Shown: positions 27,723-37,400 of the stretch, in pieces
Layout: each line of letters begins with the position of its first letter
How positions within the stretch are numbered: position 1 is the stretch's first letter
Assembly: GCF_004114425.1 (NCBI RefSeq)
Contig: NZ_RDQF01000023.1
Span: forward strand, 1-64,000
Origin: Bradyrhizobium vignae
GTDB lineage: Bacteria > Pseudomonadota > Alphaproteobacteria > Rhizobiales > Xanthobacteraceae
Direction: 5' to 3'
DNA: 64,000 nucleotides
Program-made: the position numbers and the translations under genes
Notes under the pieces: generated by a model
The model's database searches: none
The model's input: only the letters and a program-made list of their open reading frames with translations
What the model was told of the DNA's origin: nothing

Positions 27723-28547
27723 ATGACCATGACGGGATGCACACGCCGCCTGACGCTCACCGGTCTCCTGCTCGGCCTCGCTTTCGCGACGCCCGCGCAG
27801 GCCGAAGAGGCCTACGATCCCTGGCCGGGCCTGGTGCAGGACATCTTCAGCAACCGTCCGATGAACGACGGCAGCGGCGTCATCGGCATCGAGATGCCCT
27901 ATCGCGCCGAGGATGCCGCGATCGTGCCGGTCACCTTGCGCAGCAAGCTGTCGCCTGGCGACAGCAGGCGTATACGTTCGATCACACTGGTGATCGATCG
28001 CAATCCCGCGCCTATGGCGGCGAAGTTCGAGCTCGGGCCGGACGCCAATGTCACGGAGATCTCGACACGCGTGCGCGTCAACAATTACACCGACGTGCAT
28101 GCGGTGGCCGAACTCAGCGACGGCCAGCTCTATGTCTCGAAAGTCTATGTGAAAGCCTCCGGCGGCTGCTCGGCGCCAGCGGCAAAGAATGTCGAGGAAG
28201 CCAGGAATCGGCTCGGCCAGATGCGCTACCGGCAGTTCGCACGCGAGGAGGCGCCGGCGAGCCGCGTGCGCGAGGCGCAGATCATGATCGGCCATCCCAA
28301 CAATTCCGGGCTGCAGATGGACCAAGTCACGCAGCTCTATATCCCGGCCTTCTTCATCAACCAGATCAAGCTGACGCAGGACGACAGCCCGGTGCTGTCG
28401 ATGGAAGGCGGCATCTCGATCTCGGAAGATCCCAACCTGCGCTTCACCTATGTCTCCAACGGCGCCAAGCATTTCCGCGCCGAGGCAAAGGACACCGATG
28501 GGCACGTGTTTCGGAATGAATGGGACGTGGAGAAGCCCGGGACTTAG
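27723..28547 (+). CDS. SoxYZ-like fused carrier protein (quinoprotein-associated)
   Basis: 274 residues. Signal peptide (LTLTGLLLGLAFATPAQA), a SoxY-like half with the swinging-arm cysteine Cys149 in KASGGCSAP, and a SoxZ-like half (about 170-274). In thiosulfate-oxidising SoxYZ the cysteine sits near the chain end as GGCGG; here it is internal because SoxZ is fused behind it. The fused form is the TIGR04557 type seen beside quinoprotein dehydrogenases. The ATG at 27723 is chosen; 27729 is possible. It probably works with the metallo-hydrolase before it, from which it is separated by about 45 nt. Confidence 0.87.
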   Translation: MTMTGCTRRLTLTGLLLGLAFATPAQAEEAYDPWPGLVQDIFSNRPMNDGSGVIGIEMPYRAEDAAIVPVTLRSKLSPGDSRRIRSITLVIDRNPAPMAAKFELGPDANVTEISTRVRVNNYTDVHAVAELSDGQLYVSKVYVKASGGCSAPAAKNVEEARNRLGQMRYRQFAREEAPASRVREAQIMIGHPNNSGLQMDQVTQLYIPAFFINQIKLTQDDSPVLSMEGGISISEDPNLRFTYVSNGAKHFRAEAKDTDGHVFRNEWDVEKPGT

Positions 28548-28580
28548 CGCGCGGCTTGCGCTGCCCTTCCCTCTCCTCTC

Positions 28581-28690
28581 GCGCTAAAGCGCAATGAGAT
28601 TTGGATGAATCGTCATCGCGCTTTAGCTTGTTGTTTACGCATGATCTTTCCGGAAAACCGCTTCGCACTTTTCCGGATCATGCTTTAGCG
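28581..28690. repeat. Dispersed intergenic repeat, full copy
   Basis: Starts with the palindrome GCGCTAAAGCGC, continues with GGATGAATC, a second GCGCTTTAGC block and ends with a large dyad whose arms are GCATGATC (28639-28646) and GATCATGC (28676-28683) around a CCGGAAAA/TTTTCCGG stem. Related copies are at 13672-13765 and 51756-51804. Family common in Bradyrhizobium intergenic DNA. Confidence 0.6.
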
Positions 28691-28736
28691 GCGAGACGGG
28701 TGAGGGGTATGTCTCCACAGCTGAGCGCGCGGTGAG

Positions 28737-28795
28737 AACCCCTCATCCGGCGCTTCGCGCCACCTTCTCCCGCAAGGGGCCGCAAGGGAGAAGGG
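28737..28795. repeat. 35-nt intergenic repeat with hairpin, copy A
   Basis: The 35 nt at 28737-28771 (starting AACCCCTCATCCGGCGCTTC) are repeated exactly at 52314-52348. The following bases TTCTCCCGCAAGGGGCCGCAAGGGAGAAGG form a hairpin. Located between the SoxYZ-like gene and an opposing exported-protein gene. Confidence 0.75.
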
Positions 28796-28818
28796 ATGGC
28801 ACCGCCTACGCGCGATAA

Positions 28819-29178
28819 TCAAAAGCATCTCACCTCGGCTTCCGCCTGCGCGCGGCGCAAATCATTCACCGCCGCGTTCGCCTGCTCCGAGGTGCGGAAC
28901 TGGACGCCGAGATTGCCGCGTACTTGCGACATGCTGAGCGCGGTCTCTGCGGTAACATAGCGCTCGTAGGGCACGATCGAGGCAACCACGTCGATCGAGC
29001 AGGAACATTGCTCGATGGACTGTCGGCTCTCGCCATTGGCTTTCATGCAGCCATAGACATATTCCGCGCGCGCCGCGGTCGGATAGTCATTGGCCTCCTC
29101 GGCCCGCGCCACGCATGCGGAAGCGGCCAGTACCGCCAATGCGGCGACAATCCGTCCTAGCTGCCCGGCCAGTTTCAT
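28819..29178 (-). CDS. Exported cysteine-containing hypothetical protein
   Basis: 119 residues from the ATG at 29178 (GGGAGGACGCGC upstream). Signal peptide to ACVARA, then an acidic domain with cysteines in YGCMKAN and QCSCSIDVVAS and a C-terminal RCF. The pattern (four to five Cys, helical) suggests a disulfide-stabilised periplasmic helical protein. No family recognised. It sits among quinoprotein relay genes and is divergent from the next ABC operon. Confidence 0.7.
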   Translation of the reverse strand: MKLAGQLGRIVAALAVLAASACVARAEEANDYPTAARAEYVYGCMKANGESRQSIEQCSCSIDVVASIVPYERYVTAETALSMSQVRGNLGVQFRTSEQANAAVNDLRRAQAEAEVRCF

Positions 29179-29265
29179 GCGCGTCCTCCCGCTGGTTGCG
29201 ACCAAAGCTATGCTATGCCTATTGTCCTGAAAAGCACTCGGTCAGAGGAAGCGGCTCACAAGGTG

Positions 29266-30246
29266 ATGAGAGTTTGGGGACGAATATTGGCGTTCGCGGT
29301 GCCGCTGGCGCTGACGCTAGCCGTGCCGGCCCGCGCTGCGGATACCATCCGCTTGGCGGTGCAGAAGACCGGAACATTCTCCTGGGAGCTGGCCGCGATC
29401 CGCAGCGCCGGCCTCGACAAGGAGGCCGGCCTGTCGCTGCAGGTCACCGAGCTCGCGAGCACCGAGGCCGGCAAGATCGCGATGCGCGCCGGCAGCGCCG
29501 ACATCATCCTGTCCGACTGGCTGTGGGTGTCGCGCGAGCGTGCGCTCGGAGCCAAGCTCACCTTCTATCCCTATTCCAGCGCGCTCGGCGCGGTTATGGT
29601 GCCGGCTTCTTCGCCGATCAAGACGCTCGCGGATCTGAAGGGCCGCAAGTTCGCGGTCGCCGGCGGGGCGATCGACAAGAGCTGGCTGCTGCTCCAGGCG
29701 CGGATGAAGCAGGACGGCATCGACCTGAAATCGGAAGCAACCATTGTCTACGGCGCGCCGCCCCTGATCGCTGCCAAGGCGCTCGATGGCGAGATGGATG
29801 CGAGCCTCAACTTCTGGAACTTCTGCGCCCAGCTCGAAGCCAAGGGTTTTAGACGCCTCACCGGGATCGAGGACATTTTGCCGACGCTGGGCGCCAAGGG
29901 CGCCGTCGCCGCGGTCGGCTATGTCTTCGACGAGAACTGGGCCGCGAGCCATCGCGAGGCCGTGGCGCGCTTCATCGCGATGGCCCGCAAGGCCAAGGAG
30001 CTGCTGGCGACTTCGGATGCAGCCTGGGACAAGGTCGGGCCGCTCACCGGCGCCACCGACCCGGCCGTGCTCAAGACCTACCGCGATCGCTATCGCGACG
30101 GCATTCCGCGCCGGAGCATCGACGACGAGGAGAACGATGCACGCGTGCTCTACCGCGTGCTGGCCGAGATCGGCGGCCGCGACCTCGTCGGCCCCGCAGC
30201 CGAGCTCGACCCCGGCACCTTCTATCACGCAGGCCCCGGAGATTGA
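29266..30246 (+). CDS. NitT/TauT-type ABC substrate-binding protein
   Basis: 326 residues from the ATG at 29266. Signal peptide to PARAAD, then a type II binding fold of the SsuA/ThiY kind (VQKTGTFSWELAAIRSAGLDKEAG, GSADIILSDWLWVSRER, KGRKFAVAGGAIDKSW). Ligands of the family include nitrate, sulfonates, taurine and pyrimidine precursors; this one cannot be assigned. It heads a three-gene ABC operon inside the quinoprotein island. The ligand could be a cofactor precursor or C1 compound, but that is inference. Confidence 0.87.
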   Translation: MRVWGRILAFAVPLALTLAVPARAADTIRLAVQKTGTFSWELAAIRSAGLDKEAGLSLQVTELASTEAGKIAMRAGSADIILSDWLWVSRERALGAKLTFYPYSSALGAVMVPASSPIKTLADLKGRKFAVAGGAIDKSWLLLQARMKQDGIDLKSEATIVYGAPPLIAAKALDGEMDASLNFWNFCAQLEAKGFRRLTGIEDILPTLGAKGAVAAVGYVFDENWAASHREAVARFIAMARKAKELLATSDAAWDKVGPLTGATDPAVLKTYRDRYRDGIPRRSIDDEENDARVLYRVLAEIGGRDLVGPAAELDPGTFYHAGPGD

Positions 30247-30247
30247 G

Positions 30248-30985
30248 GTGCTGCGTCTTCTCTCGTTCGCCCTGTTCCTCGCAATCTGGTGGATCGCCGC
30301 GTTGTTCGTCGGGGGCGCAAAGCTGCCCTCCCCGCCGGCCGTGCTCCAGGTCATGATCGCGGAGGCCTCATCCGGCGCGCTGTTCCTGCATCTCGGCGCC
30401 ACGCTGGCACGCGTCGCGCTCGCCTTCGTGCTGGCGATGTCGCTCGGCAGCGCGATGGGCTACCTGATGGGCCGGGTCAAGCTCGCCGATCGGCTCGGCG
30501 ATCCCTGGCTGATCCTGCTGCTCAATCTGCCTGCATTGGTCGTGATCGTGCTGGCCTATATCTGGGCGGGCCTCTCCGAGGCTGCCGCAATTGCAGCGAT
30601 CGCCATCAACAAGCTGCCGACCGCCATCGTCACCTTGCGCGAGGGCACCCGCGCGCTCGACCGCTCGCTCGACGAGATGGCGAGCGTGTTCGCGATGCCG
30701 CGCTGGCGCGCCTTCCGCCACGTCGTGCTGCCGCAGCTCGCGCCCTATATCGCAGCCTCCGCGCGCTCCGGGCTGTCGCTGGTGTGGAAGATCGTGCTGG
30801 TTGCCGAGTTGCTCGGACGGCCGAACGGCGTCGGCTTCGAGATCGGCGTCGCCTTCCAGCTGTTCGACACGCCGCGGCTGCTGGCCTATTCCCTGACCTT
30901 CGCTGCCGTCGTGCTCGTCATCGAAACCTTGCTGGTGCAGCCGTTCGAAGCCCGCGCAAACAGGTGGCGGCCCCGTGCGGCTTGA
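30248..30985 (+). CDS. NitT/TauT-type ABC permease
   Basis: 245 residues beginning at a GTG one base after the previous stop, with GGAG about 9 nt upstream. Six hydrophobic helices and the EAA loop DEMASVFAMPRWRAFRHVVLPQLAPYI that contacts the ATPase. Forms the membrane channel for the binding protein at 29266. The 11-nt overlap with the ATPase gene implies coupled translation. Confidence 0.9.
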   Translation: MLRLLSFALFLAIWWIAALFVGGAKLPSPPAVLQVMIAEASSGALFLHLGATLARVALAFVLAMSLGSAMGYLMGRVKLADRLGDPWLILLLNLPALVVIVLAYIWAGLSEAAAIAAIAINKLPTAIVTLREGTRALDRSLDEMASVFAMPRWRAFRHVVLPQLAPYIAASARSGLSLVWKIVLVAELLGRPNGVGFEIGVAFQLFDTPRLLAYSLTFAAVVLVIETLLVQPFEARANRWRPRAA

Positions 30986-31703
30986 GGTCGAGATATCAGG
31001 CAAGACCTTCAGGAGTGCCGCGGGCGGAACGCACGAGGTGCTGGCGCCGGTCAAGTTCGCGCTTCGGTCCGGCGAGGTCGGCGTGCTGATCGGCCCGTCC
31101 GGCTGCGGCAAGAGCACCATGCTGCGCATCATCCTGGGATTGGACCACGACTTTGCAGGCCGCATCGCGCGGCCGCCGGAGGCGCGGATCGGCATGGTGT
31201 TCCAGGAGCCGCGACTGCTGCCGTGGCGCTCGGTCGAGCAGAATGTGCGGCTGGCTGCCCCCGACATCGCTGATGCCAGGCTCGCCGAGCTGTTCAAAAT
31301 CCTCGAGCTGGAAGCGCACCGCGACCACTATCCCGGTGAGCTCTCGCTGGGTTTGGCCCGACGCGTGGCGCTCGCCCGCGCCTTTGCCGTCGAGCCGGAT
31401 ATCCTGGTGCTCGACGAACCGCTGGCGTCGCTCGATGACGCTCTCGCCGGACGCCTGCGCGATGAGATTGCAACGCTCGTCGCGAGCCGTCCGGTGATGA
31501 CGCTTTTGGTGACACACAGCCTGGACGATGCGGTGCGGCTGGGCGATCGGCTGTTCTTCCTGTCGCCCCGGCCAGCGCGAATCGTGGCCGAGGTGCCTAT
31601 CGGTCTCCCGCGCGACACACGCGGCGAGGCCGAGATTGCGGCGATCAAGACCAGCCTCGCCCAACGAATTCAAGGCGACCGCACTGAGCGAGATGTCTCG
31701 TAG
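30975..31703 (+). CDS. NitT/TauT-type ABC ATPase with unusual signature motif
   Basis: 242 residues, GTG start. Walker A GPSGCGKST (40-48), Q-loop MVFQEPRLLPW, Walker B ILVLDEP and the switch His in LVTHSLDDA are conserved. The ABC signature, normally LSGGQ, reads LSLGL (123-127): the first glycine and the glutamine are replaced. The second glycine is kept, so some ATPase activity is possible, but the change is notable. Third gene of the operon. Confidence 0.88.
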   Translation: MRLEVEISGKTFRSAAGGTHEVLAPVKFALRSGEVGVLIGPSGCGKSTMLRIILGLDHDFAGRIARPPEARIGMVFQEPRLLPWRSVEQNVRLAAPDIADARLAELFKILELEAHRDHYPGELSLGLARRVALARAFAVEPDILVLDEPLASLDDALAGRLRDEIATLVASRPVMTLLVTHSLDDAVRLGDRLFFLSPRPARIVAEVPIGLPRDTRGEAEIAAIKTSLAQRIQGDRTERDVS

Positions 31704-31751
31704 CCGGTCGCCTGGCGAACGTGCTAGACTGGGCCGGCGGCGGAGATGGTG

Positions 31752-32546
31752 ATGACGCGGACGGTCGCCTTCGCGACGCTTGGTCTTGCACTCGTGGCGA
31801 TGACCGCGAGCGCGCAGGACATGATGCGTGGCGTCGACCTCACCTCGCCCGCGATGGTCTCGGCCGAAATGACGAGGCCCGAGGTCGAGGCCGTGCTGGC
31901 CGAAGCCAGCGCTGCGCGGCCTGCCGATTTCACCGGCAAACGCCTGTCGGGCCTCGATCTCTCGGGCCTGGACCTGTCCAACGCGGTTCTCCGCGCCGCG
32001 CGGCTCAACAGGACGATACTCCGGGACGCCAAGCTTGACGGTGCAATCCTCGATCAGGCATGGCTGCTGGATGCAGATCTTACCGGCGCAAGCCTGAAGG
32101 CCGCCCATCTGTTCGCCTCGCAAATGGCCCGCGCACGTCTCGACGGGGCGAACCTGTCGGGAGCGCGCATCGCTGCCGATCTCACCGGCGCAAGCATGAT
32201 TGGCGCCTCGATCGCGGACGCGAAGCTTGGCGCCGATATGCGCAACCAGTCGATGGGGCTGATGCGCGCGGTGCTGAGATCCGCCAATCTGGAACGGCTG
32301 AACGCGCGCAACGCCGATTTGTCGCGCGTCGACCTCGAATTCGCGACCCTCAGGGGTGCCGACCTGAGCGGGGCATCACTGAAAAACGCCGAACTCGGCG
32401 GCGCCGATCTGACCGGCGCCATCGTCATCGATGCCGATTTCGACGGCGCCGATCTCGTCTCGGCGAAGCTGATCGCTCCGAACGGCCTTGACCGCGCCAA
32501 GAATTTCGACAAGGCAAGGAACCGCGAGCGCCTGATCAGGGAATGA
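31752..32546 (+). CDS. Exported pentapeptide-repeat protein
   Basis: 264 residues; the ATG at 31752 has GGAG six nt upstream (31746 is too close to it). After a signal peptide (to ASAQD) come about 30 pentapeptide repeats of A-(D/N)-L-x-x type, for example LSGLDLSGLDLSNAVLRAARL and AELGGADLTGA. These build a right-handed quadrilateral beta-helix. Periplasmic location and the neighbourhood suggest scaffolding of a quinoprotein assembly; no enzymatic residues are seen. The start of the following small exported protein lies 27 nt downstream. Confidence 0.88.
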   Translation: MTRTVAFATLGLALVAMTASAQDMMRGVDLTSPAMVSAEMTRPEVEAVLAEASAARPADFTGKRLSGLDLSGLDLSNAVLRAARLNRTILRDAKLDGAILDQAWLLDADLTGASLKAAHLFASQMARARLDGANLSGARIAADLTGASMIGASIADAKLGADMRNQSMGLMRAVLRSANLERLNARNADLSRVDLEFATLRGADLSGASLKNAELGGADLTGAIVIDADFDGADLVSAKLIAPNGLDRAKNFDKARNRERLIRE

Positions 32547-32572
32547 CGGCCCGCCATTGGGAGGACTGGCTG

Positions 32573-32920
32573 ATGCGTTGGATTCTGGCTTTGATCGCGT
32601 TGTTGACGCTTGCCGGCGAAGCCGCCGCGCAGGCCAAGGGCAAAGGAATCCGGCTCTGGAATCTGACGACTGAGACGATCTCCGGCTTCCAACTCGCTCC
32701 CGCCGGCAGGACCGATTGGGGTCCGAACCAATGCTTGAACGACAAGGACAAGGAGGTCGACCACGACGAGCGGCTGCGCATCATCGGCGTCGAGCCGGGC
32801 CAGTATGATGCCAAAGTAAGCTATCCCAACGGCCGGCAGTGCATCGTCCGCGGCATCGAGATCAGGGCCGACGCGGTGTTCTCAATCGCCGATAAAGATC
32901 TGAAGGATTGCACCAAGTAG
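32573..32920 (+). CDS. Small exported protein with acidic Asp/Glu-rich segment
   Basis: 115 residues from the ATG at 32573 (GGGAGGACTGGCTG upstream; an ATG at 32543 overlaps the previous stop). Signal peptide to AGEAAAQ. The mature part has one early and two late cysteines (NQCLND, RQCIVRG, KDCTK) and an acidic stretch NDKDKEVDHDERL. The acidic segment could bind a hard cation such as calcium or lanthanide, but it does not fit an EF-hand loop. Unknown family. Confidence 0.7.
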   Translation: MRWILALIALLTLAGEAAAQAKGKGIRLWNLTTETISGFQLAPAGRTDWGPNQCLNDKDKEVDHDERLRIIGVEPGQYDAKVSYPNGRQCIVRGIEIRADAVFSIADKDLKDCTK

Positions 32921-32929
32921 CGCCGCCGC

Positions 32930-33139
32930 TCATGCCTTGTCATGCGTGTGCGGATATTCGCAGCGCCACCGCACCGCCTGCCATTTCGGATGCTCGCCGA
33001 CCCATTGCGCGATATAAGGCGGCGCGGCCATCACGCATTGGCGGGGCGACCCGAAATAGTTGAACACCAGATGCTGCTCCTCGCAAGTCGCAGGCGAGAG
33101 CACCGCACACACAGTCACCACCAGGTCAATCGGGTTCAT
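32930..33139 (-). CDS. Small conserved Bradyrhizobium-type hypothetical protein
   Basis: 69 residues from the ATG at 33139 (GAGGATCCCGGC upstream). Sequence begins MNPIDLVVTVCAVLSPATCEE and ends WRCEYPHTHDKA; it has four cysteines and an aromatic-rich middle. I recall similar short proteins as recurrent paralogues in Bradyrhizobium genomes, without known function. Converges on the preceding gene (9 nt between stops). Confidence 0.65.
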   Translation of the reverse strand: MNPIDLVVTVCAVLSPATCEEQHLVFNYFGSPRQCVMAAPPYIAQWVGEHPKWQAVRWRCEYPHTHDKA

Positions 33140-33343
33140 GCCGGGATCCTCAGGGATCATGAAGAAATTACCATAGAACCTACGGCTGAGGCAGCCAGAA
33201 GTTTCAAACGGGCATGAGCCATGCGGGAATGGTCACTCGCGCCCACACGCTTCGACCGTCACCGCAGTGACGGACGTGCAACCGGCGCCTTGCCGCCCGC
33301 CAATTTCGTCAATAAGCTCGTTCCTGAAACTGCTAACAGGCTG

Positions 33344-34411
33344 ATGGCTCTTACGGAAACCTCCCGGCGCGGCGTCGCGCCCGCAGTCTGCGTGCTGATG
33401 CTCATCGCCAGCACCTGGGCTGTCACGGGTTACGCCCGGCGAGTTGCCGCGGCGGAGATGCAGCCGGACAAATCGAATTCGGGCCGCACTGAGCCTTCCC
33501 GCACCGCAGAAAGCGACCAGCCGGTGGTCAAGCTGACGCCGAGCCAGCAGGCACAGGTCGGGCTCGAAACCGCGGCGCTGGAGGCAGCTCCACATCCCGA
33601 GAAATTCCGCGCCTATGGCGCCGTGCTCGATATCTCCCGCATCACGGAGCTCACAAACAGCTACGCCAATGCGCAAGCCCAACTCCAGACGGCGCAGGCG
33701 AAGCTCGAAGTCGCCAAGAGCGCATACGACCGGATCAAGAATCTCGTCGACTCCGCCGCCCTCCCGAAGAAGGAAGCCGAGACCGCAGAGGGAACGTTGC
33801 GGATCGACAAGGCGGCGCTGACCGCGGCGGAATCGCAGCTCAGGACTCTCGTCGCAACGGCCCGGCAGGAATGGGGCCCGGTCATCGGCCGCGGAATCGT
33901 CGAGCGCTCGCCTGCCGTTGTCAGGCTGATCGAACGCGACCAGTTTCTGGTTCAGGTGACGCTGCCGCCCGGCGTGACCGTCGACGGCACTCCGGCCACG
34001 GCACTGGCGCAGGCGCCGACGCGGAATGCAAATATCGATCTCCACTACATCTCTCCGGCAACGCGCACCGACCCGCGTATTCAGGGATTGAGCTTCTTCT
34101 TCTCCGTGCCGGGCGATAGCGGCTTGCTGCCCGGCATGAACACCACGGTCTATGTGCCTTCGGGCAACACCTACGAGGGCGTGTTCATCGAGGACACCGC
34201 GATCGTGCGGTGGCAGGGTCGATCATGGGTCTACCTGCGTGTAGGTCCCGACAGCTTCCGACGGCATCCGATCAGCATGGATCAGCCGGTCTCCGATGAC
34301 GACTACGTCGTCCGGGACATCCCATCCGGGTCCGAAATCGTCATGCGGGGCGCGCAGGTCCTGTTGTCCGAGGAGGCCAAGAGCGAGCTTCGGGGTCGCG
34401 ATGACGACTGA
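33344..34411 (+). CDS. HlyD/CusB-type periplasmic adaptor of RND pump
   Basis: 355 residues from the ATG at 33344; a longer frame to 33221 adds an unlikely head. One N-terminal helix (VCVLMLIASTWAVTGYA) is followed by a helical hairpin (about 105-190, NAQAQLQTAQAKLEVAKSAYDR) and beta-barrel/membrane-proximal domains. It links an inner-membrane RND pump to an outer-membrane channel. The first lipoyl half before the hairpin is short. Overlaps the RND gene by 11 nt. No outer-membrane factor is adjacent. Confidence 0.85.
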   Translation: MALTETSRRGVAPAVCVLMLIASTWAVTGYARRVAAAEMQPDKSNSGRTEPSRTAESDQPVVKLTPSQQAQVGLETAALEAAPHPEKFRAYGAVLDISRITELTNSYANAQAQLQTAQAKLEVAKSAYDRIKNLVDSAALPKKEAETAEGTLRIDKAALTAAESQLRTLVATARQEWGPVIGRGIVERSPAVVRLIERDQFLVQVTLPPGVTVDGTPATALAQAPTRNANIDLHYISPATRTDPRIQGLSFFFSVPGDSGLLPGMNTTVYVPSGNTYEGVFIEDTAIVRWQGRSWVYLRVGPDSFRRHPISMDQPVSDDDYVVRDIPSGSEIVMRGAQVLLSEEAKSELRGRDDD

Positions 34412-37400
34412 TGACACCGGCTCCGGCAGGTCAGGGCCGCAAGCCGCCGTCGTCGCATTCGCCATCCGCTTCCGCGGCATCGTGCTCGCGCTTTCGTTTG
34501 CCCTCCTGGGCTATGGCCTGTTCGCCCTTGGTGAAGCCAAATACGGCGTCTTCCCTGAATTCGCACCGCCGCAGGTGACGATCCAGACCGAAGCCCCCGG
34601 CCTCAGCCCGGAGCATGTCGAGATCCTGGTCACGCAACCGATCGAAACGTCGATCAACGGCCTGGCCGGCGTCGAGAGCCTGCGCTCGTCATCGATCCAG
34701 GGCCTCTCGGTCGTGACCGTCGTCTTTCAGCCGCGCAGCGATATCTATCGGGCGCGCCAATTGGTGACCGAACGTCTAACCGTCGCGGCCGCGCGGCTGC
34801 CGCAGGGCGTTCAGCCGCCGTCGATGACACCATTGACCCCGCTGGCCGGCACCGTGCTGGTGATTGGCCTCACGTCCGACCAGCGTTCGCTGATGGATTT
34901 GCGCACCATTGCCGACTGGACCGTGGCAAGACGGCTTCTGGCGGTGCAAGGCGTGGCCCAAGTCTCGACTTACGGCAAAGACGTCAGGTCTCTCCAAGTG
35001 CAGGTCCGCCCGGACGATCTGATCCGCTTCCGGGTCGGTCTGAATGACGTGCTGGCTGCCGCGCGCAAGGCCACCGGCGTTCGCGGCGCCGGCTTCATCG
35101 ATACCGCCAATCAGCGCATCACGCTGCAAACCCAGGGACAGTCGTTGACGCCCGACCAGCTGGCCCGCACCGTGCTTCTGCACGAAGGCGGCGCCAGCGT
35201 GGTTCTCGGCGACGTCGCCACCGTCGTGACCGCTCCCGAGCCGCCGATCGGCGCCGCTCTCATCGACGGCGTGCCTGGCATCATGCTCATGGTCAGCCAG
35301 CAATATGGCGCGAATACGCGAGAGGTCACCGCACGCGCGGAAGCTGCACTGCAGGAGCTGCGGCCTGGCCTCGAAGCCGACGGCGTCAGGCTCCATGCGG
35401 ACATATTTCGTCCGGCCGATTTCATCGATGCGGCGACCGAGAGCGTCCTCAACGCGCTGTTGATCGGCGGAGCACTCGTGGTCGTCGTTCTCTTTCTATT
35501 TCTGTTCGACTGGCGCACCTCGATCATCAGTTGCACGGCAATCCCCCTGTCGTTGATAGCTGCAGTGCTCGCACTGCAATGGATGGGCGAAACTCTCAAC
35601 ACGATGACGCTGGGCGGCCTCGCAATCGCGATCGGCGAAGTCGTCGATGACGCCGTGATCGGCGTCGAGAACGTCGTACGCCGGTTACGCGAAAATCGCC
35701 GAACGACGGCGCCGAAAGCCGAAGCCCGCGTGGTGCTGGACGCTTTCCTCGAGGTGCGCACCGCAGTTGCCTATGCGACGTTTGCGGTCCTGCTGGTGTT
35801 CTTTCCGATCCTGGCGCTTTCCGGCATTGCCGGCCGTCTGTTCGGCCCCCTCGGCATCGCCTACGTCTTCGCGGTGATCGCATCGCTCGCGGTCGCTCTG
35901 ACGGTGACACCGGCGCTCTCCATGCTGCTCCTCGTCGGCAGAAGCGGCGAACGGCGCCTGCATGAACCCCCGGCAGTGCGCTGGTCCCGCCGCTATTACC
36001 AGGCCTTGCTGCGCCGTATCGGCCGCTTCCCGAAGCTGGTGATGACGGCAACCGCGGCCGTCACGATCGCGGGAGCGGCGATGCTGCCTTTCTTCGGCGG
36101 AACCTTCCTGCCGGATCTGCGGGAAGGTCATCTGATCCTGCACGTCTCCGCGATCCCAGGCACCTCGCTCGACGAATCTCTTCGCATCGGCAAATTGATG
36201 GCCGATACGCTCCGGCACATCCAGGGCATTCGCAGGGTGGCGCAGCACGTAGGCCGGGCCGAGGCCGGCATCGACACGGTTGGTCCGCATTCCAGCGAGT
36301 TCGAGGTCGATCTGGAGCCCGGGCTCTCCGGTCGGGCACAATCCGAAGCAGAAGCGCGCATCAGGGCGGCCTTCGCCGACTTTCCCGGGGTTTCCTTCTC
36401 GAGCAAGACCTACCTGACCGAGCGCGTCGAGGAAACCGTCTCCGGATTCTCGGCAGCGGTGGTCATCAACATCTACGGGCCTGATCTCGACTCACTTGAT
36501 CGCGCTGCACGCGACGTCGCACGAGAACTCGACGAAGTCGGGGGTGCCGCCGACGTGCAGCGACGCACGCCTCCGGGCATGCCGCAGGTCAATGTGACGC
36601 TTCGGCCGACCGATCTGCAACGCTGGGGACTCGATGCGGTCGAAGTGCTCGAGCTGGTGCGTACCGCCTATCAGGGCGACATCGTCGGCCAGGGATATGA
36701 AGGCAATGCCGTCTTCAATATCATCGTCATCCTCGATGCACCCGCCCGGGCGCGGCTCACCCAGATCGGCGACCTGCCGGTGCGCACACCGAGCGGCGCC
36801 TACATTCTGCTCAAGCAGATCGCAGACGTCTATGAAACGTCGGGCCGCTATCAGATCCAGCACCAGAATGCGCAGCGCGTACAGACAGTAACGGCGAACG
36901 TCAGTGGACGCGATCTCGAATCCTTCGTGGCCGCCGCCAAACGCAAGCTTGCCCGCGAAGTCAAACTCCCGCCCGGCGCCCGCATTGAATTTGCCGGAGC
37001 GGCCGAGGCTCAAGCCCGGTCGCGGCGCGATCTCATCGTCAATTCTTTACTGGCAGGGACGGGCATCGTCGTTCTGCTCTCGATGGTCACCGGCCATTGG
37101 CGAAATCTGTTGCTGGTGATGATCAATCTACCGTTTGCATTGGTCGGTGGCGTGCTCGCGCTCGCGTTGACGGGCGGCCTGCTTTCGCTCGGGTCGATGG
37201 TCGGCTTCGTCACGCTGTTCGGAATCACCTTGCGGAACTCGATCCTCATGATTTCCCACTACGAACATCTCGTCCTGATCGATGGTCGTGTATGGGGACC
37301 TGAAACCGCGATCGAGGGGGCGGCGGATCGTCTTGTCCCGATCCTGATGACGTCTCTCGTCACCGGCTTGGGATTGCTGCCGCTCGCCATTGGCGCAGGG

